Source of the DNA: Prevotella sp. E9-3
GTDB taxonomy: Bacteria > Bacteroidota > Bacteroidia > Bacteroidales > Bacteroidaceae
Reading direction: 5' to 3'
NCBI RefSeq assembly: GCF_022024015.1
Contig: NZ_CP091786.1
Coordinates: forward strand, 868,001 to 932,000
DNA length: 64,000 nucleotides
Position 1 is the stretch's first letter. Each line of letters begins with the position of its first letter. Shown in pieces: positions 1-8,085 of the stretch. The notes under the pieces were generated by a model. It was not told where the DNA came from. It did not search any database and saw only the letters and a list, made by a program, of their open reading frames with translations. The position numbers and the translations under genes were made by a program.

Positions 1-1266
1 AAGGTCGGTAGGACGCTTGGCAAACTCAATCACCCATTGGTGGCTGCACTTTGCATTGGCATCCATGAACACAGGAGCAGCGGTGTATTCACTTACCACA
101 GCACCTGTTTTCTGACAAGCGTATGCCAATCCTTGTTCAGCATTGTCAACAATCAGCTCTTCTCCAAATGCATTGATAAAGCTCTTCGTGCGGCCGGAAA
201 TCACAAATTTGTAAGGATTGGTAGAGGTGAAACGAATAGTGTCACCAATCATGTATCGCCATAGTCCGCATGATGTTGAGATAATCATGGCGTAGTTCTT
301 ACCCGTTTCTACGCCCCAGAGAGGAACGATCCGGTCGGTTCCCATTTCCTGGAACTCATAGAACACGTCATAGTCAAGCATCAGCAGCATTGATTTGTCT
401 GCAGGATCGTCCTGAATACCGAAGAAGCCCTCACTGGCGTTATATGTCTCCATATAGTGCATCTTCGGACTGGTGATGAGCTTTTCATATTGCTCACGAT
501 AAGGCGTGAAGGCAACACCGCCGTGGAAGAACACCTCAATATTGGGCCATACGTCTTCCAAGTGTTCCTTGCCACTAATCTCCATCACACGATTGAGAAC
601 AGAAAGCATCCATGAAGGAACGCCACTTAAATTGGTCACGTTCTTCGTCATGGCTTCACGGGCTATGCGGTCGCGTTTTACTTCAAAATCAGAGAGCAGC
701 GCAGTCTGTTTTGAAGGCACACGGATTAAGTTGACAATTGGATTGATATTCTCAATGAGGATCGCACTGAGGTCTCCTACCAACGAGCCCGGCAGGTTGT
801 AGTTGGGCGCATGGCTGCCTCCCAGAATTAATCCGCGTCCGTCAAACATACGACTTTTCGGATTGTTACGCAGATAGAGGGCCACCACATCAGCACCTCC
901 TTTATAGTGCAAGTGCTGGAGACCATCAGGCGATACCGGGATGAATTTTGATTTGTCGTTGGTGGTTCCACTTGACTTTGCAAACCATTTTACACGGCCT
1001 GGCCATAGCACGTCTTCTTCACCATGGCGCATGCGGTCAATATCAGTCTTAACCTCTTCGTAAGTGTTAATGGGGGTGTTGCGAACAAAGTCGTCATAGC
1101 CTTTGGCAGCGCCAAAAAGATGGTTGCGACCATATTCTGTATCTTTTGCCTTTTCCAGCAGATGGCTGAGCACCTCACGTTGAAGGGCCTCGCCTTCAGT
1201 CTGATGGCGCTCCAATTCTCGCCAGCGTTGTTGGAAAAACAATCTTGCAATGCTTGTAAGGCTCAT
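1..1266 (-). CDS. GH3 auxin-responsive-promoter family protein (partial, C-terminus outside window)
   Basis: The frame is open for 422 codons from ATG at 1266 to the first base of the window, so the 3' end of the gene is missing. The protein begins MSLTSIARLFFQQRW. It contains FAKSSGTTNDKSKFIPVS near residue 100, the phosphate-binding loop of acyl-adenylating enzymes, and later HYMETYNASEGFFGIQDD and WRYMIGDTIRF, both typical of GH3-family proteins related to plant jasmonate/auxin amido synthetases. Such proteins adenylate a carboxylic acid and are expected to join it to an amine. Many Bacteroidetes carry one and its substrate is unknown. A TAnnTTTG box lies 28 bp upstream. The family assignment is firm; the reaction is inferred. 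Confidence 0.9.
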   Translation of the reverse strand, partial: MSLTSIARLFFQQRWRELERHQTEGEALQREVLSHLLEKAKDTEYGRNHLFGAAKGYDDFVRNTPINTYEEVKTDIDRMRHGEEDVLWPGRVKWFAKSSGTTNDKSKFIPVSPDGLQHLHYKGGADVVALYLRNNPKSRMFDGRGLILGGSHAPNYNLPGSLVGDLSAILIENINPIVNLIRVPSKQTALLSDFEVKRDRIAREAMTKNVTNLSGVPSWMLSVLNRVMEISGKEHLEDVWPNIEVFFHGGVAFTPYREQYEKLITSPKMHYMETYNASEGFFGIQDDPADKSMLLMLDYDVFYEFQEMGTDRIVPLWGVETGKNYAMIISTSCGLWRYMIGDTIRFTSTNPYKFVISGRTKSFINAFGEELIVDNAEQGLAYACQKTGAVVSEYTAAPVFMDANAKCSHQWVIEFAKRPTDL

Positions 1267-1293
1267 CGATTTATATTTTAGTAAAATTGATTG

Positions 1294-1301
1294 CAAAATT
1301 A
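1294..1301 (-). promoter_or_regulatory. Bacteroidetes -7 box for the GH3-family gene
   Basis: Minus strand reads TAATTTTG, matching the Bacteroidetes -7 consensus TAnnTTTG, 28 bp before the start codon. No clear -33 TTTG was found at the usual spacing. Confidence 0.5.
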
Positions 1302-1343
1302 GTCAAAACTCTTGTAATAGTTGTAGGTTTTACTTTTTTTAAT

Positions 1344-1351
1344 TATCTTTG
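1344..1351 (+). promoter_or_regulatory. Bacteroidetes -7 box for the GH106-like gene
   Basis: TATCTTTG matches the TAnnTTTG consensus and lies 37 bp upstream of the ATG at 1388. Confidence 0.55.
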
Positions 1352-1387
1352 TCCGCACAAAAGTGATAAGAAACAGATCAAGATAAT

Positions 1388-4300
1388 ATGAAAAAGCTAC
1401 TTTTTGTTATCGCAGGCATGGCCTTGTCTATAATCTATATGAATGCACAGCCTGCCCCACAATGGCCTGAAGTGAAAACAGAAATGAAGCCTGGTGCCCG
1501 TTGGTGGTGGATGGGATCTGCTGTTGATGATGCAAACCTAAACCTTCTTATGAAAGAATATGCCCGCACAGGTATCGGAACATTGGAGATAACCCCTATC
1601 TACGGTGTTCAGGGTAATGAGAATAACGAGCGTAGCTATTTGTCTCAGTCATGGATGGATGCCTTGAACACCACGCAGACCTATGGCCAGTCATTAGGCG
1701 TTGACATAGATATGAACGGTGGTACGGGATGGCCTTTTGGAGGACCGTGGGTAAAAAACAATGAGAGTGCCGGAAAACTGGTGACAAAGAGTGAAACGAA
1801 AACTTCTGATGGTACTATCCCGCTTTCTTTCGATGTGAAAAGTCCCGAAGGCAATAGTCCTTTGTCAAAGGTGATGGCTTATCGGCAGGATGGCGACCAA
1901 CAGGTGGTTGAAGTGACACAGTTCGTAGAGGGAACAACCCTTTCGTGGCTCGCTCCTGCAGGCGAATGGTTGCTGTTAGCTGTCTATAATGGTCATACTG
2001 GTCAGATGGTAAAACGGGCAGCTCCTGGGGGAGAGGGACTCGTGCTTGACCATTACGATGCCGATGCCGTGAAAAACTATCTTGCTCATTTCGATGAACG
2101 TTTTGCAGCAACGGGCGCACAGTGGCCGCACTCTTTCTTTAATGACTCCTATGAAGTGTATGGGGCCGATTGGACTCCTAAAATGTTTGCTGAGTTTGAG
2201 AAATACCGGGGCTACAAACTTGAGGAACATATGGACCAGTTGTTAGGACTGGGTAAGCGTAAAGATACTGGCAATCAGGTTCTGGCCGACTATAGGCAGA
2301 CGCTCTCTGACATGTTGCTCAACAATTTTACTCGTCAGTGGACCTATTGGGCTCATTCTCACAATGTGACCACTCGCAATCAGGGACATGGTTCACCCGG
2401 CAATTTGATAGACTTCTATGCCTCTGTGGATATTCCTGAGATTGAGGGCTTTGGAATTACTGATTTTAAGATTCGTGGCTTACGTACAGATGCAGGCTTT
2501 ACCAGTCAGAATCTGAGTGATCTGGCTACGTTGAAATATGCTTCGAGTGCAGCCCATGTCGCAGGAAAACGACTCGTGTCGAGCGAAACCTTTACGTGGT
2601 TGGCTGAGCATTTCCGTGTTTCTTTATCGCAGATGAAACCTGAGTTGGACCTAATGTTTCTTTCAGGTGTCAATCATATCTTTTTTCATGGAACAACCTA
2701 TTCCCCAACGGAAGCAGCATGGCCAGGATGGAAGTTCTACGCTTCTGTTGATATGAGTCCTACCAACAGCATTTGGCGTGATGCTCCCTGGCTTATGCAA
2801 TATGCTACCCGGTGTCAGAGTTTTCTTCAGATGGGACAACCCGACAATGATATTCTTGTGTATGCTCCTTTTGTTGATGCCATGCACAAAAATACGGGCG
2901 CAAATGCCAGTCGGTTGCAACTGTTTGATATCAACAAACTCTCGCAGATGATGCCTTCGATGGTGACGGCGGTGAACAATATTGGAGCCGCAGGATTGGA
3001 CTGCGATTTTATTAGCGATGAGCTTCTGCTCACAACGACTTTTGTAAACGGTCAGCTTCAGACAGCGGCAGGTACACGTTATAAAGCACTGGTTGTGCCA
3101 GTGAGTACCAATATTCCTGAACCTACCAAGCAGCATCTGGATGATTTGAAGGCTCAGGGCGCTGTCATCGTCTATGACAATACCGCAGCCGGCATTGCAT
3201 CACTGAATATCGCTGGTGAACAGATGCGTACTGATCTCGGTCTCCGCACTATCCGCCGTGCCAATGACGTGGGGTATCATTATTTTATAGCAAACCTTTC
3301 GTCAGAGGATATTTCCGGATGGACCTCTCTCAGCGTTCCCTTTGCCGAGGTATTGCATTACAATCCTCTCACAGGCAGAATTAGTGCCGCTGCTGTAGAG
3401 AATGGCAAAGTGTGGCTTTCGCTTCGCTCAGGAGAAAGTATGATTCTGCAAACCATCAATCATGGCGTGGAGAGAGGCTTGATTCCGCAGTCAACCGACC
3501 AGCCTTTTGTTGAGATGGCAGGTATTCCAATCCATTCGAAGTGGACGCTCACCTTTTCTGATAGCACCTATAGTGCCACACCTGCGCAAACCTATACACT
3601 TGATACTCTTTCTACATGGGAGCATCTGGATGCAACCACCTCGTCTGTCATGGGCACAGGCGTTTATGAAACCGTTTTCAATGTGAGTCCCTCTTTATTG
3701 GCAATGGCTAATAATGGTATGTGTCTCGATTTGGGCGATGTGCGTGAGAGTGCCCGCGTCTATGTTAACAATATCTTTGCTGGCTGCGCATGGAGCGCAC
3801 CTTTCAAACTGGATGTTACAGGTATGCTTCACGAGGGTGACAATACCCTGCGCATCGAAGTTACCAATCTTCCAGCCAATCGTATCAGGCAGATGGATAT
3901 TGATGGTACACAATGGAGAATCTTTAAGGATGTGAATATTCTTGATATTGTTAATGGAAATACCAGTCAGCAGGGAGTTACCTATAATGATTGGGAACTG
4001 GTTCCTTCAGGACTTCATTCTTTGGTGAAATTGGTGCCTCTTCGTCGGTTGTCTGACGAGTTGTCGTCAAGGCTGATCTCGTTTGTTCCGAATCTTACTG
4101 ATTCTTCACCTCGCCTTTATCATCCATGTTATCAGCTTACCACACCAACGGGACTTCCCATTAGCCAACTCGAAGTGACTACAACCGATGGAAAAGCATT
4201 CAGCGCATACACTTTGAGTGATGACCATTCGCAACTGGTAGTGATGGGCGATGCCGATGGCTATATCCTACTGAAAGCTACCGATTCTGCTGGTAATAAG

Positions 4301-4909
4301 AGTGAGACCTACTTGACGGGGAAAGGGCTCTATTTGCAACAGACTGCCATTGATTTTACATCTGATGAGGCTCCCCTTTGTGGATGGCAGGTGATGACAA
4401 AGACTGCAGCAATACAAGGTTTTGACGTGACGTGTAACTGGTGTCGCGCTCCTGGTCAGAACGCTACTAAGAAGGCCGTGTTGGCAGACGGGGTGACAGC
4501 ACAGAGTGAGTCAGCTATCTATTATTTCTACTATCCTGGCTATGGCATGGCAGTGGGTGATCATGCACAACTGACTATACCTGCTGAAACAGATGATGTG
4601 GCTCTATTGAGTTATCTTGTAGGTTCGGCAGAGAAAGCTACTTACAATCCTACCGATTCCTTATTGCTTTCTACCCGATGTGAGGAAGGAATCCAGACTA
4701 TCGTGATGCCTTTAATGAGTCGAAAAGACTTCTATCTATATCGTTCCTTACAAGTTTTCCGTCCGTACAACTCCTCTTTGGGCGTATCGCCCGTTGTACT
4801 TTCTCCTGCCATGGAAACAGGTAGCTTCTATACACTCCAAGGCATCCGGGTTTCTCACCCTCAGCGAGGACTCTACATTCGTAACGGCCGCAAAATAGTA
4901 GTGCGATAA
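1388..4909 (+). CDS. Secreted GH106-like glycoside hydrolase (alpha-L-rhamnosidase type)
   Basis: This 1173-residue protein has a signal peptide (residues 1-20, ending MNAQ). Its N-terminal region has the features of GH106 and its relatives: ARWWWMGSAVDD near residue 37, GIGTLEITPIYG, and DMNGGTGWPFGGPWV. The middle contains GHGSPGNLIDFYASVDIPE and VSSETFTWLAEHF, with acidic residues expected in the active-site barrel. A beta-sandwich region with jelly-roll-like sequence (VYETVFNV ... CLDLGDVRESARVYVN) follows at about 760-860, as in sugar-binding domains of these enzymes. The C-terminus (FYTLQGIRVSHPQRGLYIRN) is a short Prevotella-type tail probably used by type IX secretion. Characterised GH106 members remove alpha-L-rhamnose from pectin. 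The exact substrate here is inferred. It has no SusC/SusD partner next to it. Confidence 0.8.
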   Translation: MKKLLFVIAGMALSIIYMNAQPAPQWPEVKTEMKPGARWWWMGSAVDDANLNLLMKEYARTGIGTLEITPIYGVQGNENNERSYLSQSWMDALNTTQTYGQSLGVDIDMNGGTGWPFGGPWVKNNESAGKLVTKSETKTSDGTIPLSFDVKSPEGNSPLSKVMAYRQDGDQQVVEVTQFVEGTTLSWLAPAGEWLLLAVYNGHTGQMVKRAAPGGEGLVLDHYDADAVKNYLAHFDERFAATGAQWPHSFFNDSYEVYGADWTPKMFAEFEKYRGYKLEEHMDQLLGLGKRKDTGNQVLADYRQTLSDMLLNNFTRQWTYWAHSHNVTTRNQGHGSPGNLIDFYASVDIPEIEGFGITDFKIRGLRTDAGFTSQNLSDLATLKYASSAAHVAGKRLVSSETFTWLAEHFRVSLSQMKPELDLMFLSGVNHIFFHGTTYSPTEAAWPGWKFYASVDMSPTNSIWRDAPWLMQYATRCQSFLQMGQPDNDILVYAPFVDAMHKNTGANASRLQLFDINKLSQMMPSMVTAVNNIGAAGLDCDFISDELLLTTTFVNGQLQTAAGTRYKALVVPVSTNIPEPTKQHLDDLKAQGAVIVYDNTAAGIASLNIAGEQMRTDLGLRTIRRANDVGYHYFIANLSSEDISGWTSLSVPFAEVLHYNPLTGRISAAAVENGKVWLSLRSGESMILQTINHGVERGLIPQSTDQPFVEMAGIPIHSKWTLTFSDSTYSATPAQTYTLDTLSTWEHLDATTSSVMGTGVYETVFNVSPSLLAMANNGMCLDLGDVRESARVYVNNIFAGCAWSAPFKLDVTGMLHEGDNTLRIEVTNLPANRIRQMDIDGTQWRIFKDVNILDIVNGNTSQQGVTYNDWELVPSGLHSLVKLVPLRRLSDELSSRLISFVPNLTDSSPRLYHPCYQLTTPTGLPISQLEVTTTDGKAFSAYTLSDDHSQLVVMGDADGYILLKATDSAGNKSETYLTGKGLYLQQTAIDFTSDEAPLCGWQVMTKTAAIQGFDVTCNWCRAPGQNATKKAVLADGVTAQSESAIYYFYYPGYGMAVGDHAQLTIPAETDDVALLSYLVGSAEKATYNPTDSLLLSTRCEEGIQTIVMPLMSRKDFYLYRSLQVFRPYNSSLGVSPVVLSPAMETGSFYTLQGIRVSHPQRGLYIRNGRKIVVR

Positions 4910-4999
4910 AGTTAAATATTTATTTCTCGCTAAAAATAGATTTCCCTTCAGCTTTTAGTCGATAGGGAAGTCGAACCCGTATAAATTAAATATTGAATA

Positions 5000-5272
5000 T
5001 AGATCACTGAACGTCAATTGGATATAAACTTCTTCGTTTTTCCATTCGTTTTCTCAATAAATATATTATTTTTTGCAAAAACGTAGTCGATTCAGAAAAA
5101 TTTCGTAATTTGGGATAAAATCGCAAACCTTTTGTAAATAAAGGCAGTTCAGAGGATTGAGAAAAATCTAGGTTACGAACTGGCAACGATTCTCATTTCC
5201 TCATTCTGCTGTGATTTGCTTGTCAATGAACTCCCAACTTAGAGCCACCAGCCTGTATTAATGGCTCGTTGT
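5000..5272 (-). ncRNA. Possible small RNA or interspersed repeat
   Basis: A good promoter box (5279-5286) is followed on the minus strand by a GC-richer stretch whose first element is a hairpin with arms GAGCCA and TGGCTC (5242-5267). The region has no convincing protein: the best frames are a tiny MRIVASS peptide at about 5193-5170 and a 60-codon frame beginning with TTG. No terminator was found, so the 3' end given is a guess. It could be a regulatory RNA, a leader left from a lost gene, or a dispersed repeat of this genus. Confidence 0.3.
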
Positions 5273-5278
5273 CGGGGA

Positions 5279-5286
5279 CAAAGGTA
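5279..5286 (-). promoter_or_regulatory. Bacteroidetes promoter (-33 and -7) with no protein gene downstream
   Basis: Minus strand reads TACCTTTG at 5286-5279, preceded after 19 bp by TTTTG, which is the Bacteroidetes -33/-7 arrangement. No protein gene starts within 200 bp downstream. Confidence 0.5.
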
Positions 5287-5381
5287 CACAAAATGTGTGA
5301 GATAACAAAACTAATGATAGATTATTTACTATTGTTTCATAAAAGCTATTAATCATTGATAGTTGTCTGTGAAAGGTTATA

Positions 5382-5410
5382 ATAAAAAAGAGGGTCTGTC
5401 CCCCCCTCTC
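5382..5410 (-). terminator. Rho-independent terminator after the 30-residue peptide
   Basis: Minus strand has GAGGG, a short G-rich loop, CCCTC and then TTTTTT, lying 8 bp after the stop codon of the small peptide gene. Confidence 0.55.
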
Positions 5411-5417
5411 ACGTGTT

Positions 5418-5510
5418 TTACAAGAATATGTGCTGGATTGCCAGTCCAACGCCAGCACTCACGGCTGACTCAAATAACAATTTGACCATATACTTAACCG
5501 CCTTCACCAT
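5418..5510 (-). CDS. Small hydrophobic 30-residue peptide (hypothetical)
   Basis: ATG at 5510 opens a 30-codon frame, MVKAVKYMVKLLFESAVSAG followed by VGLAIQHIFL. It is a basic N-terminus followed by an amphipathic or single membrane-spanning helix, and the stop is followed at once by a terminator hairpin. The tiny frame MRKLKRGLL lies upstream and could be a leader. Size, hydrophobicity and the dedicated terminator make a real short gene plausible. Very small proteins of this kind are common in Bacteroidales, and type I toxins also look like this. I do not recognise the family. Confidence 0.4.
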   Translation of the reverse strand: MVKAVKYMVKLLFESAVSAGVGLAIQHIFL

Positions 5511-5624
5511 TTTGGTCTACCATGCAGCTCGGCGGTGACTTAGGAACTACAGGAGACCTCTTTTAAGTTTTCTCATTTTGATACTAATTTAAAAATTGCA
5601 CACAGCATTATTGCTATGCAGGTT

Positions 5625-6557
5625 TTATAAGCCTAATGCGTCATACAAATGATCCCAGTCAACGCCTTCTTCCGGATAATCTCCATATTGGCCATCTGTT
5701 AGAGCATCCCATGTATCTTCCTCTGTCCATTGATAGCTATCATCTTCTTTGTATTCAAATTGCCCTCTTTTTGTATTAAACCAATAGCCGTATTCGATAT
5801 TAATAATCCCATTTTCATTTACTTCTGCCGGCGATTCCACAAAGGTCTTTGATGCGTCATCATATTTTAGCCAATAATATTCATCCCAATCTCTTGCTGC
5901 AATAATCCGTCCAAACTCGTCTGCTTCTATCATTTCATATTCATGCAGTAGGAATTCTTCTCCATTCATATAAATCCCATTGCCTGTTTTGTCTGACACA
6001 ATGAATAGCAAAGTATATATTATATCCCACGGATTTGTCTTATTTCCAATCTCACCTACTTCATAAGAATATTCATAAGCTGAAATATAGTCAAACTTTG
6101 CAGGTACAATGATTGCCCCATCTTTAATAATGCCTTTTTTCCGATTCTTGCTAAAAACAAAAAATTGATGTTTCCTATTAACTGCAAGCTTCTTCCTCAT
6201 ATTTTCTATGATACAGGAGAATACTGCCTTTTTAAACATGTACAATGTGTAAGTACTTATTCTATCGTCTTTCTTTCTAGCGATAAAATATGCATTGAAG
6301 TCTGGATTGGGCCTATTTTCACCTACAACATTGTCAAATATGAATGGTGTGATTTCCGAATAGACAAATGGTATAAGAACTTCAAACACATCTTTCTCTA
6401 ATTCTTTGCAAAGTCCAAATCGGTCGCTTCGCATCTTCATTGGCAGGCAATCGCATTTGCCTATTTTAATAAGAAACAATTGCTTACTGAAATAGACATT
6501 ATACGAATCAAGAATCGGTAATTCGTAACATACTTTTTCTAAATAGAATTTTGGCAT
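5625..6557 (-). CDS. WG-repeat-like hypothetical protein
   Basis: The 310-residue protein starts MPKFYLEKVCYELPILDSYN at 6557. The frame is open further upstream, but that part overlaps the DUF2442 gene and reads as Arg/Pro-rich out-of-frame sequence, so the later start is preferred. At about residues 150-170 the sequence KGIIKDGAIIVPAKFDYISA matches the pattern of WG repeats (glycine, hydrophobic, invariant pro-x-phe-asp). The C-terminal third is strongly acidic and rich in Trp/Tyr. No signal peptide or membrane segment is seen. It starts 26 bp after the DUF2442 stop codon, so it probably belongs to the same operon. Function is unknown; an immunity or antitoxin-like role is only a guess. Confidence 0.65.
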   Translation of the reverse strand: MPKFYLEKVCYELPILDSYNVYFSKQLFLIKIGKCDCLPMKMRSDRFGLCKELEKDVFEVLIPFVYSEITPFIFDNVVGENRPNPDFNAYFIARKKDDRISTYTLYMFKKAVFSCIIENMRKKLAVNRKHQFFVFSKNRKKGIIKDGAIIVPAKFDYISAYEYSYEVGEIGNKTNPWDIIYTLLFIVSDKTGNGIYMNGEEFLLHEYEMIEADEFGRIIAARDWDEYYWLKYDDASKTFVESPAEVNENGIINIEYGYWFNTKRGQFEYKEDDSYQWTEEDTWDALTDGQYGDYPEEGVDWDHLYDALGL

Positions 6558-6583
6558 TTCGATTAGATGTATAAATTCAATTC

Positions 6584-6823
6584 TTACACTCCCACGAAGT
6601 CCAGTGCATTCCGCTTGATGATAAGCGGATAGCGTTCGGGATGCTGGAGGCTCTCGATTTCGAGGTCCACGTCGAGGTCGGGCCACTCGATGGCCTCGGG
6701 GCCGGACATCTGGACGTTCAGCACGCTGCGGATGGGCGCGTCCTGCATCCACGGGATGCGGTTGTATGACAGGAAATAGTCGTGGCCCAGCACAGAGAGC
6801 ATGATGCCCTGCGCGTTAATCAT
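6584..6823 (-). CDS. DUF2442 domain protein
   Basis: The 79-residue protein begins MINAQGIMLSVLGHDYFLSY and continues with NRIPWMQDAPIRSVLNVQ. The arrangement of a DYxL strand followed by a W/I-P-W segment is that of DUF2442. ATG at 6823 overlaps the last 8 bases of the DUF4160 gene, which indicates translational coupling and decides the start over an upstream in-frame ATG at 6874. DUF2442 proteins are widely found paired with DUF4160 proteins, and the pair is regarded as a candidate toxin-antitoxin module. No biochemical role is visible from the sequence. Confidence 0.8.
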   Translation of the reverse strand: MINAQGIMLSVLGHDYFLSYNRIPWMQDAPIRSVLNVQMSGPEAIEWPDLDVDLEIESLQHPERYPLIIKRNALDFVGV

Positions 6824-7067
6824 CAATACGCTTGCCGATGTGCTGGCGGAATTGTTCTTTGAAGCTGTCTGCATATTTCTCTACGATTTTCTTGATTTCA
6901 CTCAGTTTGTGTTCGGGGATGCCCGTGTTCTTGGCCAGTTCCACGCGGGGCTCCAGCCAGTATTTGGCCTCGTGGCCGCCGCAGATGACGTGGATGTGCA
7001 TCCGCTCCTCCTCATTAGAAAATATCTTGAATATATATTCGTTCTCGCGTTTGAATACTGGACTCAT
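6816..7067 (-). CDS. DUF4160 domain protein
   Basis: This 83-residue protein reads MSPVFKRENEYIFKIFSNEE, then RMHIHVICGGHEAKYWLEP and a helical C-terminus. The R-x-H-x-H-V core and the A-K-Y-W-L-E-P strand are diagnostic of DUF4160. It is the first gene of a three-gene minus-strand operon with DUF2442 (8 bp overlap) and the WG-like protein. The conserved His residues suggest metal or phosphate binding, which is inference. A TAnnTTTG box lies about 20 bp upstream. Confidence 0.85.
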   Translation of the reverse strand: MSPVFKRENEYIFKIFSNEEERMHIHVICGGHEAKYWLEPRVELAKNTGIPEHKLSEIKKIVEKYADSFKEQFRQHIGKRIDD

Positions 7068-7087
7068 AATTACTTGTTATTTGGGTG

Positions 7088-7095
7088 CAAATTTA
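7088..7095 (-). promoter_or_regulatory. Bacteroidetes -7 box for the DUF4160 operon
   Basis: Minus strand TAAATTTG fits TAnnTTTG and implies a very short leader before the ATG at 7067. No -33 TTTG at the expected spacing. Confidence 0.45.
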
Positions 7096-7197
7096 CAAAA
7101 AGTTTCCCATATAATGGGCGTTTCAAGAAAAAATATGCAAACGAACAGGTCATTATGCCAATATAAGGACAAGAAAAAGGAACAAGTCTCCCTCTAT

Positions 7198-7416
7198 TTA
7201 TAAATGCCAACCACGATGACCTGCTATCTTTTGTTCTTCTGTCTGCTGTTTTTGGGTATTGCATTTCAGTTGTTTTTGAATCCATTGTACAATGGGAGAC
7301 TGTTCAACTGTGAGTTGTAGTTTATCCTTCGCAATCCTGATAATTTGAGCTGTGACACTTTCTGCCCAGACTCTTGGACTTCGTTTGTCGGTCTGCAAAT
7401 TCTCCTCTTTTTCCAT
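7198..7416 (-). CDS. Hypothetical small basic protein
   Basis: A 72-codon frame starts MEKEENLQTDKRSPRVWAES and is preceded on the minus strand by a purine-rich AAAGGGAGAAAAG that could serve as a ribosome-binding site. The sequence is rich in Gln and Lys with no recognisable domain, signal peptide or membrane segment. It may be a remnant or chance frame in an otherwise gene-free region. Confidence 0.3.
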   Translation of the reverse strand: MEKEENLQTDKRSPRVWAESVTAQIIRIAKDKLQLTVEQSPIVQWIQKQLKCNTQKQQTEEQKIAGHRGWHL

Positions 7417-8028
7417 CTTTTCTCCCTTTACTTTTTTCTTTTCTTTTTTCGAAAATCAAGACAAATAAAAATCTCAATCTAGAACGGAAAGCCCTTGTTT
7501 CGACCCTCATTTATATGTTCTTACCCCATAGCTCGGAGCTGAGAAATACCTGTTTTTCCACTTTTTTCCTGAAAAAATGCGTATTTTGTCATGTTTTTTC
7601 TTGATAGGATGGCATTGCCTTAACTACTATGGTAAAATGGAACTTTTGTTTCACTGCAACTGAATGTCCGCTATACTGCAACTGAATGGTGGTTGCAATG
7701 TAACTGAATGGTGGTTGTATTGCAATTGAATAGTAGTTGCATTTCAATTGAATGGTGGTTGTGGTATAGCTGAAGTGCTATTGCAGCATAATAGAAACGT
7801 TACAACATGAGAATGGGAAAGGATATGCAATTATTTGATATTCAGATAGTTCTAAAAAATACGAAGACTTGTCATAACTCGCGTATTTCCGACCCACTTT
7901 CGATTTGGTGAATTCGGAGCGAGTTTTGAGCCCAGTTAGCATGTTAAATTATTATGAAATTGGTCATTTTATCAATCAATGACTCGATTCCCTTCAAGGT
8001 GTCTGTTTTTTCTATTTTTTACAAAAAG
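7417..8028. other. Gene-free interval
   Basis: No frame on either strand looks like a protein. The only structure seen is the 22-bp array at 7653-7785 and a small AGCTCGGAGCT palindrome near 7531. Confidence 0.5.
7653..7785. repeat. Six-unit tandem array, exact 22-bp period
   Basis: The core CTGAA or TTGAA recurs at 7660, 7682, 7704, 7726, 7748 and 7770, exactly 22 bp apart. The better units read TGCAACTGAATGGTGGTTGC. Each unit has partly complementary ends (TGCAAC and GTTGCA), so units could form small hairpins or be bound by a dimer. Units differ by several substitutions but not in length. Confidence 0.85.
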
Positions 8029-8060
8029 AAAAGGAACATTTCAGCCGAAATGTTCCTTTT
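8029..8060 (-). terminator. Terminator of the amylase / three-repeat protein operon
   Basis: A 12-bp perfect stem (AAGGAACATTTC with GAAATGTTCCTT, loop AGCC) is flanked by A and T runs, so it could work in both directions. It lies 26 bp after the stop of the minus-strand gene. Confidence 0.85.
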
Positions 8061-8085
8061 CATTTAATATGTATTCAATGTGGTT

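Noticed and set aside
6558..6752. Upstream extension of the WG-like protein by 65 codons
   Set aside because: The extension is Arg/Pro-rich out-of-frame sequence of the DUF2442 gene; the Met at 6557 fits operon spacing.
7653..7785. CRISPR array
   Set aside because: Units are contiguous at 22 bp with no unique spacers, and no cas genes are present.
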